Below the pieces are notes generated by a model that was given only the letters and a program-made list of their open reading frames with translations, was not told the DNA's origin and did no database searches. The position numbers and the translations under genes were made by a program. A stretch of DNA of 64,000 bases from Polydactylus sextarius (lineage: Eukaryota > Chordata > Actinopteri > Polynemidae), in the NCBI GenBank assembly GCA_016801845.1, contig CM028924.1, positions 1,939,501-2,003,500 on the forward strand. Reading direction: 5' to 3'. Below are positions 47,001-60,468 of the stretch, piece by piece (the first letter of the stretch is position 1; each line of letters begins with the position of its first letter).

Positions 47001-49835
47001 TAGGAACGGAGACAGTTTCTATACCTCCATCCTCCCTCTCTTTCTCTTTCTCTCCGTCTTTCTTTTTGATTCAGGAAGTGTTGTGCACACCATCTGTGAA
47101 ACTGCAGTGACAAGTGGAGGATGTTTTTCACTGCTGCATGTGTGTGTATGTGTGTGTGTTTCACTTCATCTTCCTGTTACAGCAGCTATTTATCCCTTTT
47201 AACACAAACGTGTGTTTCTCATGTTAAAGAACAGATGTATCTTAACTGTCTCTGTCAATAAGTGAAGCTTGTATTTGTCTGTTTTCATGGGAACAATCTT
47301 CAAACTGGATAATAAAAACTAAAAGCTGATGCTAATTGAAGTTTAAGCACCCTGAAGACTTTAATCTCCAACTTTGATGTCCTGTTCTACACTATGTTTT
47401 AACCACATCAACAACACTTGGCTTATTAATCAACTGATGTAATGTGTTGTTTACTTGTGCCCTATGGAAGCTTGGCTGAATTGAAATCATTTAAATTTTA
47501 ATAGGCTTCGACCGCAGTGGAGCAGTAGAGTAGGGCTCTTTATTTGTGCATGGGTGGAGAGGTGGGGGTGGTGGATGCATCACTGTACATCTGAATACAG
47601 TGATAAGATGTTGGATTATGTTGGATTTACAGACGCATCTCATTCCTTTCATACCAGCCGTGCTGCAGAAACAAAACATTTTTATTTTTTAACGTGTTAC
47701 GAAATTGCATGAAGACTCCAACTGTCACGCTGATTCACTGCGATGAGAGCTCATTTAATTGATAATGATTTCATTTTGCATTTGCCTCAGTCAGATAAGT
47801 GAATGTACATACACTGGAGGGAGAGAGGCAGTAGGTTTCAATGGATCCAAACCTCACGCTGTGTTGCGACTGTGCTGGATGCAGAGCATACCTTTGTATA
47901 GCCTCCGTCACCGGGGGTGCTACTTGCTTCCCCGCATCAGTGTATGTTGTGATAATGAGCTGCAAATTAGCCCGAGTCCCTAACTTGGCATCGTTTGAAA
48001 TGAATTGAAGAACCAGAGTGAACTCTGTGTTGTCTCTCTGCTGGTTTGAGATTTCTGTGCAAGCTTCTTTTATTGATGAAGAAAAGAAGCAGAGAGAGAG
48101 AGAGAAAAAGAGAGGACAGATGTAAAAATAAGGAGAGGAGGAGCAGGAGGCAGGTATAATTAATACAGCGGAGCATTAGGAGGAATGAGGCTGTGTTCGA
48201 CTTAATATCAAATCTATTAATAAGTCAGCAGTGTGTGCGTGTGTCTGTGTGTGTGTGTGAGATAAAGGATACAACCCCTACAGAAATTTGCAGCATTAAA
48301 ACACTGTATTTAGTATCATGCACAAGTGTCACTATCAATTAACCTTAGTGAGGCTCCGGCTTTTCACTCTGGGACTCATCAGGTCCAGTCACGTGTCGAC
48401 ATGTTTAATAAAACACCAGACTCACTCAGAGAGACACGAGGACCCGAAGTCATGATGTCTTGTCCAAGTTAACTCTCTCTTGGAGTTTACTCTACATTTT
48501 CTGTGACACATCAGATTCTCTGGAGCTTTTTGTGATTAGAAATGTGTTAAAACATTAGCAAAGCTCTTAGTGTTTGAATATTTTGACCCTCCATTGTTTA
48601 CTAGCTTGCAGTCTTCTTCTCTCTGCCTTTTTGTTGGTGCATTGCAGTGTTTCTCGGTGACGACCGTCATCTGTAGGTCTAAAAACGAGGAATGTTTATC
48701 GAAACACCCGCGGGAATAAGACGATGGTAGTAGGGATCCGTTCAGACATGAGGAGCAACAGCGTTTAAACAGCAGTTACTTTGGGAGCGTTGAAAAACTT
48801 ATAATCTTTTAAAAACCTTTAACATCAGTTGGCCTCTTGTTGTCAGTTCACTCAGTACACAGGGAACTGATGGTAATGAGTCTCTATGGTGTTTTTTTTT
48901 TTTTTTTTACAGAAGTGCTGCCACCTCACTGAGAGGTGAGATGCTCCAGAGCCTCTCAGGGTGTTAGGACGGAGCCTCGAAGGGTTTTTACCAACAGATG
49001 AGCCTGTTGGGATGAAACTGCATGTAAACACCGGCTCATATGAAACCACACAGACAGAACTAATTCTGCTGAATGTATGTGGATGTAAATATAAACACTA
49101 AAACGTTCCCATGAGACCACGCAGGTTTATCATTACTGCTCATTACCGATGCATGTTTATACTCTGAATCTACACACGCAGAGATGCTCATGTTCCTCTA
49201 CTTCTAAGATGAGTGTCTGGGTGGAATTGTGTAACGCTGGAGGCATCATTTTTTCAAGTTTTCAAGGTTTTTGTAGCTGCAGTATATCAGGAAAGTCTTG
49301 AAGGACTTTCTCATGAAATTAATTTGGTTTCGGTGGTTTGGTTGGTCAGTAGTAAAAGGTCACTGTGATCTCACAAAACCCTTTTTTTTTGGTTATATCA
49401 CCAGAATTCATACTCCAATTTAAAAAGAATAAAATAAAAAACGATCGGACGACACATGAGGTCCAGACGGGAAAACAGAAGCGAAGATTGTCAGTGTTTA
49501 CCACATTTGGTTCTATACTGAACTGAAGTGTACGTCCGTCTGGTGTTTCTTTAGCAACATTATCTCTATATGAAGCAGCAGCTACTGTCACGGCTGCAAC
49601 TTTACAAGACGATTCATTCAGTCTTTTTGTCAATGAATTTACAAACAATACAGCAGAACAACACAACAGGAAAGATTTATTTATGCAAATGTCACAAATA
49701 TTCACTGCATTTATTCTGACAGCAGATGGATTGGATTATGTTAATAGATTTAAACAGTATGAGGACAAACACTAGTGACTTCTTATTTTTAGTCATTATG
49801 GACCAAAATCAGTAACTGTATGACATTTTAGCATG
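44078..49835 (+). other. kcnab1: kcnab1 intron after the third first exon, first part
   Basis: No exon is recognised, and the expected common exon (Leu-Gly-Lys-Ser-Gly) is not seen. Minor features are a tandem CTACTTCATG-type duplication at about 44270-44292, short TG runs near 45018 and 46918-46942, and the hairpin at 45609-45653. An ORF of 170 codons at 44356-44868 lacks an ATG and is low-complexity. Confidence 0.6.
45609..45653 (+). repeat. Short near-perfect hairpin
   Basis: Arms of 19 bp (45609-45627 and 45635-45653) are complementary with one mismatch around a 7-base loop, CTGACGC. The arm core is CGTCTAGACT. Confidence 0.9.
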
Positions 49836-49840
49836 TGTTG

Positions 49841-49841
<1 letters not shown>

Positions 49842-49883
<42 letters not shown>
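49842..49883. repeat. (AT)n microsatellite
   Basis: About 21 AT units. Immediately after it, the phrase AGATGATGGACAAG occurs twice (about 49884-49897 and 49907-49920), a short direct duplication. Confidence 0.95.
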
Positions 49884-49885
<2 letters not shown>

Positions 49886-50266
49886 TGATGGACAAGAGGG
49901 TGTTGTAGATGATGGACAAGCACACACATGAACACACACACACACACACACACACACATGCACATTGTTAATTTGGCAGATGAGTGTTGGTGTGAGCTCA
50001 GCGACTGTCTGTAACCTGCTGAGAGCTTGAACAGTGCAGTGGTGTGAAAGGCCAGATTAGCAATTGCTGTAAAAGTGTCGGTGTTGCGTGCCAATCTATG
50101 GTGGAGGTGAGAAGATGATGTCCTGTATTTATACTGAAAAAAAAACACATTTGTGTTGACTTTTATTATTATCAGGCATTTTGTTTGTGTGAAGATGTAA
50201 AGTCTGTTCACTCATGACAACAAATAATATGCAAATGAAAATGACGATAATGAGTAAAAGAAGGAG

Positions 50267-50320
50267 TTCTTCTTCTTCTTCTTCTTCTTCTTCTTCTTCT
50301 TCTTCTTCTTCTTCTTCTTC
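50267..50320. repeat. (TTC)n / (GAA)n trinucleotide array
   Basis: 18 uninterrupted TTC units on the + (sense) strand, within the kcnab1 intron. Confidence 0.97.
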
Positions 50321-50438
50321 ATTTGTGTTGGTCAGACTCCAAACCACCACACACACCGAATACTCAACAGCCCTAACTAACGCATTATCTCTGCTTGTTG
50401 CTATGGTAATCATGTCCTTGGCTCTTTAGTGCCATCAT

Positions 50439-50446
50439 TCCATTTG

Positions 50447-50502
<56 letters not shown>
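50439..50502. repeat. Long (CA)n microsatellite
   Basis: About 31 uninterrupted CA/AC units, 120 bp after the TTC array. Confidence 0.97.
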
Positions 50503-50504
<2 letters not shown>

Positions 50505-53500
50505 GACAAGAATCATGGGACTGGACAATGACTGGTCATGATGTGAACTGAATAAAACAGATTTTCTTTTTAAACTCAGTCCTGCCTGTGGCCAGTTTTT
50601 CTTGTTTAAAAAAAAAAAAAAAAGTATAATTTTTTATGAATTTTTATAAATTTTCACAATATGTTAATGTCAGTTAATGCTTATTTCTATCCACTTTCAT
50701 TTTGCAAATATTCAGACTTGATGCTTTGAGTTTGGAGCTATGAAATGAGCAGCACAAGTTTATTTTTTTTTTTTTTTGCAATATATTAGGAAGAGTTTAT
50801 AATCATATTTGGTGTTTATTTCTGTGGAAATTAAAATCTTGTTACTCTATTTTAAGCTAAACTCACTTATTTCACTGAATCACCAGTTTTGACATTAGTT
50901 CAAACTTTGTTATAGAAACAAACTTAAATGTCCATATATGTTTCCCTGCTGCTCTGTACTAACTATGTGTTGTAATAAGCTTCTTACCCAGACGACCTTT
51001 ACAACAAGAGGTCAGTCAGTCTCACAGAAGAGAGACAGATATGTCATGATTGGAAATAATTACACAACAAAATCCCTACAGGGTCCGTCATATTAAACTG
51101 TTGGGAGAATAATAAATAGTGATTGTCACTAGTTGTCTGTGCCCTTAGGAGTCCTGAAAGACACTGAGAGGATTATTAATTTAGTGACAGGTCTGCAGCT
51201 GAATCTTGGGCTTAGTTCAAATCTTTTATCTTGAATGTGACAGCAGATGATGAGAAAAAATACCTCTCGGTGAAAAAGCTAAATAAAAGATTTGACTTGT
51301 TCGGTGGCCGCTGACGGTGAAGTTACCGTTCGCTTGCTGAGACGGAGCCACGTGTCACTGTTGTGGTTCCTCTGATTTGATTTGATCTAGATCTCTCTGA
51401 AGTTCATGTTAAAGATAATGAGGTCATCTCCATTCAAACTCGCTCACTTTTACTTTTTAATTATAGAAAGTGCCAGGATGCTCCGGCAGGTTTGTTTCAT
51501 GATGGAGAGAGACAGTGATTTAAATGAGGTTTAGAGCCAAAACTCAACGTGAGCATTGATCACAGATTTTCTACTTCCTGAGCTTCTTCAACATGATGGA
51601 ATAAAGTGCAAAAGGAAGTGACTTTGCTTTTCATTTATCCCTGTATTCAGCAGCACAGTGCAACATTTCTGCTGCTGGGTGCCTTATTGTGCACCTGTTT
51701 TCCTCTTAACTAGTGGGATAATCAAAGGTCCAGTAATTAATAACCGGCTGCTCTTGACTATAACCCTCTTGAAGATAGTAGGATGTGACAATTGTTCATT
51801 AAAAAATCTTCCTACCATAACTTTCAAAGGAAGAACCGACCAAGTTATAAAATGTTTCTAAAAATACTGTTCAAATAGTGAATGAGCAGTGCAGCATACG
51901 TCTTGGTCTAAAACTATTGCCCTGTCAGGCTGCAGCAGTCTGTTTCACAGCAGCTCTCCTGACAGCTCTGTAAGTGGATTTGTAAGGATTAGTTGTGATC
52001 CTTGTCCGGCTGCTCAGAAGACTGGAGGTACTGCAGCATTGGTATAAAACACACATGACCTCTGGTGTTCTGGTTGAGGACAAATGGTCAATCAGATGGT
52101 GAACACCGTTCCTGAATACAGATCAAATCTAATTCATAATCCAGCATCAGATGTTGCACAACATCTGATGCTGGGGTCTTACATTTTCTCTTGTTATGTT
52201 TCATTTGAATTCATAATCTTAAATAGCAGCAGTTACACCAACTTTACTTTCCGTGTTTGTGCCGAGGAAGAGGAAGGAGCTGCCGGCGCCAACGTCTCCC
52301 CGTCGTGTTTTGCAGTGTTTTTTAAAAGCGACCTCTCAATTGGTGTTCTTCATTTATTCAAATGATTATTATTATTATTATTATTACTACAAGAAACTTC
52401 CACCTCCGCACTCTAGAGGAACAGACATTATAACAGCTCAGTGCTTAGATGTGGTGTGTGTTGTGTACTAGCTGCAGCAGCTCAGACAGGAAAAACAGTG
52501 CGATCCAGAACAACAGCGGAGGTCGTCACACAGCCAAGTCCAAGTGTTTGTCTAGGAAGGAAGAGCAGCGATGACGGGACAGACGCCGGCTCTGTTGTAT
52601 AACGGGAACAGCCACACCATGCTGGGTTGGTGCCTTTTACACATCAGTGAAAGTTACTTTTCTTCTTTGTCTTCTTCACAAGACGAGGCTCAGTTTAGTC
52701 TGTGTAGATACATCACTGCCACTTAAGACCTGTGAGTGCTGGGTATCGTCCCAAATCTGTTCTGTGGTGAAAGTTTATACCATTTATACACCTTGTTTTA
52801 AAACACTGCTACTAAATGTGACTTTTTCCTTCCAGTGAAGACTTCTTTAATAGCTCTTTATCATATAAAAATGGCTGTAACATATAATGTAATAGTTAAA
52901 TAGTTTACTGATGTAGGAGTAAAGAAGGCTCAACCATATCCTGTGTGTGATCAATACTATTGATCCCCTGTGAAATGTTATTGACGGTTAATGAAGGATA
53001 CAACATTACTGTACATAAACACAAACATCCTTTTGTTTGCACAAAACTAAAGGAGACGGACACGTTAGATGATCCTACAACTGCTGCTTATAAATCTAAT
53101 CTGTCTCAACCAGATGTTTCCCTGTGTTGACATCATTTTCTTGTGTGTCAATGGAAACAGTTACACCTTTATTTCTCACTTGAACCAATAGTAAAAGCAA
53201 ATTTCCAGAGGCTTGTATTTGAAGAACAGAAACATGTTAATGATTTAAAGCTCCATGTTCCATCTGATGTGATATAGGTGTGAACTGTGAGGAATCAAAG
53301 AGCATCACGATCTCGTAGGACTTTGGCTGTGTTATAATTTAACACGACATGGTTCTACTTTGATCTTTGGTATATTGGAGCAAAAAAAAATAAAAAATTA
53401 ACACCCAGTTTGATGTTACAGGCTGCTGATGTGTTTCTGCTCTTCCCATCTCCTCCTTGTCGTTATTTAACTGGGTAGACATTTTGCTGACATGGTATTC

Positions 53501-54310
53501 TTGGAATTACATTAAGTTACTGTCAGAACGTGGTGCAGACGGGTCCGCGGTGCGATGCGAGAAGACGAGAGCTACAAGTTGTCAGAATGATTATTAATTG
53601 GTTGTATTCATTTTTACTGACAATTGAACAAATCCCCGGCCTCAGCTGTGAGCCACGTGTGTGTTAAATGTGCATATATGGCTGTATAACACACACAAAT
53701 CCATCTCCCTCACAGATGTTCTTTTTCAATCTTCCTTCCTCAGCTTTTTCTCTTCTTCCTTCTCTCCCTCTTCATCCCTGTTTACTCTTCTTTCTTCCGC
53801 TGACAGCCATAGCATACTAAATGCTGAGAAATAGCGTGTTACATTCTGTTGAGTTGCACTGACTTTGATTCCAGCTGTAAAAAAAAAAATCACCTAACTG
53901 TGCCCTGAGGCTGAGTTTGTGCCTGCTACATAGTTACATCCCTCCACGATGAGACACAGACAAACACACACACAAATAAAATACAGACTTGTTAACACCC
54001 ACACGTTTCATTAACATTTTACACATTCAGTTAATGAATTGAGTGAGCGAGGTAAAGCGTTGTGTATTCAGCTCAGTGAAGCGCGGTTTGTACAAACATG
54101 ATAATGCAACAATTTAAAATGATTAGTAAAACAGTCAATAAATCAATTTACAGAAAATAGTTCAGTAACGGTGAAGCCAAACTTCAAAGTCCACTTGAAC
54201 AAATAAAGATAATAAAGAAGTAATGTTTTGTAATTATTGATATTATTCATTTCTGTTTTCCTGTCTTTTTTTTCACTGCACCGCTGGTTGGTGTTAAACA
54301 GACAACAAAC
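50503..54310 (+). other. kcnab1: kcnab1 intron, middle part
   Basis: AT-rich with A and T tracts near 50608-50623 and 50762-50777, and an ATT run near 52365-52386. It contains the 34-bp palindrome at 52141-52174. No exon is recognised. Confidence 0.6.
52141..52174. repeat. Perfect 34-bp palindrome
   Basis: Arms CCAGCATCAGATGTTG and CAACATCTGATGCTGG are exact complements around a 2-base centre. Confidence 0.95.
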
Positions 54311-54502
54311 TTAAAATGGTCCAGAGTCTGTTTCACCATGAATACCAGAGATTCTGTTGAAGTAATATCAGTTTGATCATGAAACCAAATAGTTAACAAT
54401 GAAAGTCAAACTCCCCTAAATTGTCATTTTTAACCACTAATAAAGCTCAAAATATCACTTCACTTCAGCAGTAGCATGAATAGGGTCCCTATTCATGCTA
54501 CA
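54311..54502. mobile_element. Collapsed third copy of the palindromic MITE-like element
   Basis: A single arm is recognisable (TGGTCCAGAGTCTGTTTCAC, then the AATATCACTTCACTTCAGCA segment, up to AGGGTCCCT). It then flips straight into ATTCATGCTA of the opposite arm, so the loop and most of the right arm are gone. Several internal deletions are visible. A separate small palindrome, CAAACACTATAGTGTTTG, follows at 54503-54520. Confidence 0.8.
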
Positions 54503-54520
54503 CAAACACTATAGTGTTTG

Positions 54521-57500
54521 ACACAAACACTATATTTCAAACAGGTTATTGATTAATCAAAAAAATTGCCTTCAGATTCATTAGAAATGAACATAACTGT
54601 GAATGGCAGCCGACTGTGAGGCTGCATCGTCGTCTATAACAGAATAAATTCATATTGATCACAGATGTGATGACAGCTATGGAAGGAGACAACTCTACAC
54701 CCTCACTCCATTATCATTATATCTTCATGTATGAAGATGGTGGTGGTGTGTGTGTGTGTGTGTGTGTTTTGTATCCATATGAAGGCCATATAATTGTCTA
54801 TCGTCTCCATGGAGATGTGAATGACTGCAAACGCTGTAAGCAAGAGGCTCTGTTGTGTGGGTTTGTCTAATGTGTGTGTGTGTGTGTGTGTGAGCAGTTT
54901 GACTTGGTGGAGGTGTTGCAGCTGTTTTTTTTTTTTTTTTTAAAGTGGATTTTGTATTTTTGTTTGGTGCAAACTGTGTTTTTCCAGTAGAGCTCATAGC
55001 ATGTTAACAGTTTGCTATGTTTTTGTTGTTTTTTCATCTCTCATCAGAGACTCAAACAGTTTCCACGTCTTAAAACAATCTAAGCGCGCACACACACACA
55101 CACACACACTCTCACCTGCAGATCGATAGCAGTGAGTCTCGAGGAAACAGATGAATTAAAGGGAAATAGAAAGGAGCGTGTGTGTGAGTGAACGAAGGCA
55201 GAAGTGTGCATGTGAAGAGCTATGTGGTCACGTACTGTGTGTAAACTCCCTCAGCTAATTATTTGATACAACTAAGATGGATTTCTTCTCCGTCCTCTTC
55301 TTCCTTTTTCATGTGATATTGAGTCTGTGTCAATGTCAAAGTCGACGCAATAAAATCTTGACCTCTCATGTCTCCCAGTGCCTAGATAATAGCTCAAGAA
55401 AAATCGTGTGCTTTTACTTTGAAATGCTGAAACGATGTCTTCAAACTTTCTGAAGGACCGTCTCAAACTGTTTGTGTAAAATGTGAATCCGCGATAAATT
55501 ACTCATTCACCCAGTGAGACTGATGTTTGTATCACTATCACCATCTCTACATGGTAATAGCGTGATTCTTTGCGGTGTTAGTAGCTTGTTCCCCTTTGAG
55601 GAAACATGTGATTATGTCTGCATACATCTGCATGACAACGCGCTTGCACACTTTGCTAATTGTAGTTTTAGTGGACGACCCTCTTCCTATCTCCTTCTCC
55701 TGTTCTTCCCGTGTAATTATCCTCATTTAATCGTTACGATTATTTTCTTCTTTCTTCTCCATGTTGTCCGTTGCTCTCAGCATGGATTTATGTATGACTG
55801 TGTGTTGTAACGTCTGTGTGACGAACTAAGAAGAACTAAGACCATTTTTAATGATGTGAATGTAGATTGTGGGGGGAAAAAAGAAGGGTTTTGGGATTCA
55901 TTAGTTGTTATCCAGCCGACACAGCACTCATCAGCTAACGCTGCTTAGTTTGCACTTTTTAACTGAAGCTTAATTATTCACATTCACACCTCAGATGTAA
56001 CGAAGATGAGACATAAACACCTGGCGAACACGAACACACTGTGGGACTCCCATCAACGCAAAACCATAGATTGTTTACGTAAATACCTGTCTCTCTGACA
56101 GGACCATGTTCACTACCTGTTATTAACCCTCACCCTTATTGCCTCTAGGAAACAGCAGATGCAGCCAGGCATTATGGGAAAATCTGAAATAATGAATTTC
56201 AGCCTCAAAATGATAAATAATTCAGATGTTTTAAACAAGAAAAAACAGGATTATTTGATCATAAAAGTCTGATATATGATATTAATATTTTTTTTCCTTC
56301 TCTTTTTTGGAGGTGTATTATATATATATATATATATATATACGTGTATTATATTAATAAGGTTGGTGCAAATAAAAGTATTTTTTTATTCAGTCAGGTT
56401 GAATATTAAAGACCCACATCAATAGATGTGATTATATTTTTTCCACCAGCCCACGGGACCATCAGCGCACATTGTTTTGTAGAGAAGTGCAAGAATGCAA
56501 TAACTCGGTAGATAAATAGTCGAAGCATCTAAAGTATTTACAGACGCAGCAGCAGCAGGAACACCAAGCTGTATTCAGTCTAATTATATGAATATAAGTG
56601 GCCAAATCTAAGAGGAGGCAGTGGTTGCACTTCCTTTCTCATCTTTAGAGATCTAAAGACGTGATAAAAGCAGCACTTTTTGGGGAAATTTTGCCACATC
56701 TGAGGAAGCAAAAGTCAAAAATTGCCAAAGATGAAAGGAAGATATCTTCTCATGTCCTCACACACACAAGGTTGGATATGTTTATATTATAAGGAAAGTA
56801 AAAAAAAGGCAGAAAAGAGGTCAATCAAGACAGAAGATGTGCAATTACAGAGAGAGAGAGAATCTGTTAATCTGAAGCTTATTCTGTACGGATGGAGAAG
56901 GAGAAGGGGCCAGGCTGGTGCAGGTTGGTGCATGGCTCAGCGAGCAGTGATGCCGTGTTGTGAATTATGCAGCATGAAGTGATCAAGCAAGGTTTGCTGA
57001 GTGTGGTCAGAGTCTACATGAACTAATTTGCAGCCCACATGGTGAACTGGCAGAATATAGAGTCACAGAAAGCAGATCCAGTAACTGCAGATGTTTGTTG
57101 GTGTTTGTTTCTCTTGATGTTGTGTCTTTTTTTAGGCTCCATGTGATTTTCCAATAAATCCAGACGTACTTTCCATTTCAGGGTTAATTTTTCCACGTGT
57201 ACACACCGGAGAGGCTTTTTGTTTGGATTGCTAAACCGGCAAATTAATTTTAAATCCAAGTGTAGTTCAATAAAAGGTCACCTTGTTAAAGTGAATTTGA
57301 GATTTACTTTGTTTTATGCATCTTTATTTACTTTTGAATTGAATCAAAGAGCTGAGGAATTTGTTGATCCCTGAAGGGATTTAGTTGTCACAGTGAGCGG
57401 GAAACTGGGGCTACATTTAGCCTGCTTTGATTACTGCTACAGTCTAAATGTCACCATCTTTTATTTTAACACACAGTCTCTGAAAGTAGAACACGAACTG

Positions 57501-58218
57501 TACAAAACACAACAAGTCTTGTCCGAAAAGTCTCGTATACAAAAAGTAAACAACTTTGTCCTTTTGCCTCTGACGTTCTTTATACGATTATTGGAAACCT
57601 ATCCAGATGAGAAACCAGCTAATTTAATTTTTAAACAATACGCTGATAACGACCATAAAACAGCAGTAAGCAACATTATGTTGGAGACTCAGCAGGACTC
57701 ATTTCTCTCCTAGATGCTGGTATATTATACTTTTTATGGCCCTCAGCAGTTTTATGACGTTTATCATTCGTTATATTTAAACCAATGTGTGTCTCTTGTG
57801 TGTGTGTGGACCTTTACCTGTATCCATGCCAGTGGTGTGTGTGTGTGCAGTCGAGTGTATAAGGCAGTAATTTAGTGGGAATCCATCGGAGCATTTCTGG
57901 TCTGCTGTTGTGTGGGATTTATCGATCGTGTCCCACAGACTCCGGCTCCACAACCTGCACTCTGATGGCCAGAAAATCTGCTGGCTCCGACTTTTTTCTC
58001 ATGAGTGAATTTAATTCAATCTCTTCACTTGTTTGTGTGTGTGTGCATGTGTGTGTGAATATGTTTTAACACTATGGTTGTGGTGGAAGCTGGTGTGTAC
58101 AGTTGTAAAAAGAAAAAAAAAGTGTTGGTCTTACAAAATATGAATGTGGATGAATCTGCAATTTTGCGTGTTCATATTTATTCATTCAGCTAATACCAGC
58201 TGTGCCTGTAGCTCTGTT

Positions 58219-58251
<33 letters not shown>

Positions 58252-60380
58252 CTACAAATATGAGTGTTTGCCTGAGTCTCTGTGTGCATACAGATGTGTT
58301 TTAGTTTAGTTACACACAGTTAAAAGCCTCTAAACGTTATCACAGCCTGATCAGACTAAAATCATTTTCTTTTCTTGAAATAAACTGTTTTCATCAGTTT
58401 GTCTTTTGGGGGAAGAAAGAAACCTAAATGATGTTATTATTTATTGAAAAATGTGCATTACTATTTTCTGGGAACATATTGGAGGAGATGGAGGTCTAAT
58501 TAACAGAAATCCATGTCTACTTCAAGATGCAGCAGTTATTTTTCATTCCTCTCAGTCAATAGTTTCTTTCTATCTTGGATCTGGTAGAGAAAGAACCAGT
58601 TATACCAATTTATACCAGTTTGTTTTTATCTTTTTAGGTTAGAGTGATAACTGACTTGCATGATAAACTGACCTTCACCAGATTGTAAGACTCTTTTTTT
58701 TATTCCATGCGACCGGTTGTGGTTCGGTTCACTGTGATTATATCAACAAGAGCAAATGAGCATAAACCGTGTGGTTTTCATGAGCACGATGTTCATCACC
58801 AGATGTTTCTACAGCCAGAGGGAGAGAAGGTGTAAACACGTTACAGCCTGATAATGTATATATGACAACAGACGAACCACACGAGCTGTATGTGAAGTTC
58901 ATATACCTGCAGAACAAAAAACTAAAACTTTTAGAAATAAAATGATTGTATTCATACAGACGAGTTCATGATTGATGATTTAATATCATCAGAAGAGTTA
59001 ATATCATCTAAAAGGGATAAAACTGTTCATATCCAGTGTTATTACCTTGCTAAGTTATAATTTTAGACTCTCATCATAAATTAAAAACTCACATTCATGT
59101 TGTTTTCTCAGTATTTTTTTTAGCTTCTTTCATTTCTTAAATGTACCAACAGTTTTATCCACAGTCAAATATTTATCAAATGTAATATGTTCATCTAATC
59201 TGTGACCATCGCTCATTCCTTCAGTCGTTTTCTTTGATACTTTGTTTTCTTTGACCAGTGAAGTCTTTTCATTTTCCTGAATGTTAATTACTTCGTGTTT
59301 CATGAAAACATTCCTTTGTGGACTCTCTCTTCTGTCCATGTAGAGAAACGTTAGTTTGAAGTCGTGTGTCTTCAGTGTAACGGCCATGACCCAACAGATG
59401 AAAGAAATTCTTATCCATTTAAATCATTAATTTCTGGACCTTATTAACATTGTTTCTCTGATATGGGCTGAATATATTAGACCGCTTAGGTCTTCAGGGG
59501 AATAATGTCATGAAATGTTATATTGATAGTGATGATATTCTGTCGCTTTGACCATTTTTGTTGAAATGGAAAGAAAATAAATGTTTCATTGTTCCATTTC
59601 CATTAAATCGCTCAGTATAATGAAACGTAGGATTGAACAGTAAGTGTACCATGTACTATAAACTATTTCTTATTCATCTTTTTCCTATTTGATTTTAGTT
59701 TCAGGCTGGTTTTCATTCACTAAGTTTAAATGATGCAGGGGCAGTCGACTTGGTCGTTAACGAGCAATAACGGGTTAACGAGTTTGTCTATGAGCGTGTC
59801 AGATTGCTTGTGTGTGTGTGTGTGTGTGTCCATACATTAATCTCCTTTATTGATTAAACTTCTAATTAGTGAATTTACTCACCAGGATAATGAACAGAAA
59901 CGAGAGCAGAATAGAAAAAAATCTTTCTTGTTGTTGCTCATTTTATACAATAAAATTAAACACAAATGCATTTTATTTTGCTATAAGGAATCTTGGCCAT
60001 CGAAACATATCAACTGTAGTGAGTGATATTGTTTAATTACCTTCAAAATCATTAATGTAATGATAAATAGATGATGTAATAATGCTGCTGCACCTTGTTG
60101 ACGATCAATTAACTTTCATATTAAAGACGATTAAAGACACTGACATCAGAAGGTGATTATAGGATATTAAAATATGCTAAATAGTGAGGGTTTGTTCCCG
60201 TTAATAAGCATCAGCTCGTATTGTTTCTGACATATTGAAGATGAATGGTGGCGGTTGGTGCATCTGTTTTACTTCATATCTGCAGCTGCACACGTTACAG
60301 TTACAGTCTCTCTCTCTAAATGTTGGCTAAGCTGCTTTGAAACCAAGTTCATTTGGACTTATTCTTGCAAACTTTTATTC
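54521..60380 (+). other. kcnab1: kcnab1 intron, late part
   Basis: TG/CA runs lie at about 54743-54767, 54871-54891, 55090-55108 and 58224-58251. An AT run lies at about 56321-56341. A possible LINE-tail scrap is at 57352-57395. No exon is recognised. An open stretch of 106 codons at 57393-57713 starts at GTG and resembles nothing I know. Confidence 0.6.
57352..57395 (+). mobile_element. Possible fragment of a fish LINE or SINE 3' tail
   Basis: GAATTTGTTGATCCCTGAAG and the following GGGATTT resemble the frequent fish retroposon tail phrase TTTATTGATCCCxxAAGGGGAAATT. The match is short and could be chance. Confidence 0.3.
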
Positions 60381-60387
60381 TGGCAGA

Positions 60388-60467
<80 letters not shown>
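60388..60467. repeat. Compound (TC)n(TG)n microsatellite
   Basis: A CT run (about 60388-60402) passes into more than 30 TG units (to 60467). Confidence 0.95.

Positions 60468-60468
<1 letters not shown>

Noticed and set aside
50129..50413. Minus-strand ORF with a long Glu run, and its + strand poly-Ser partner
   Set aside because: Both are direct translations of the TTC/GAA array.
57393..57713. 106-codon + strand ORF
   Set aside because: It starts at GTG with no recognisable domain and lies in a kcnab1 intron next to a possible retroposon scrap. It is probably chance.
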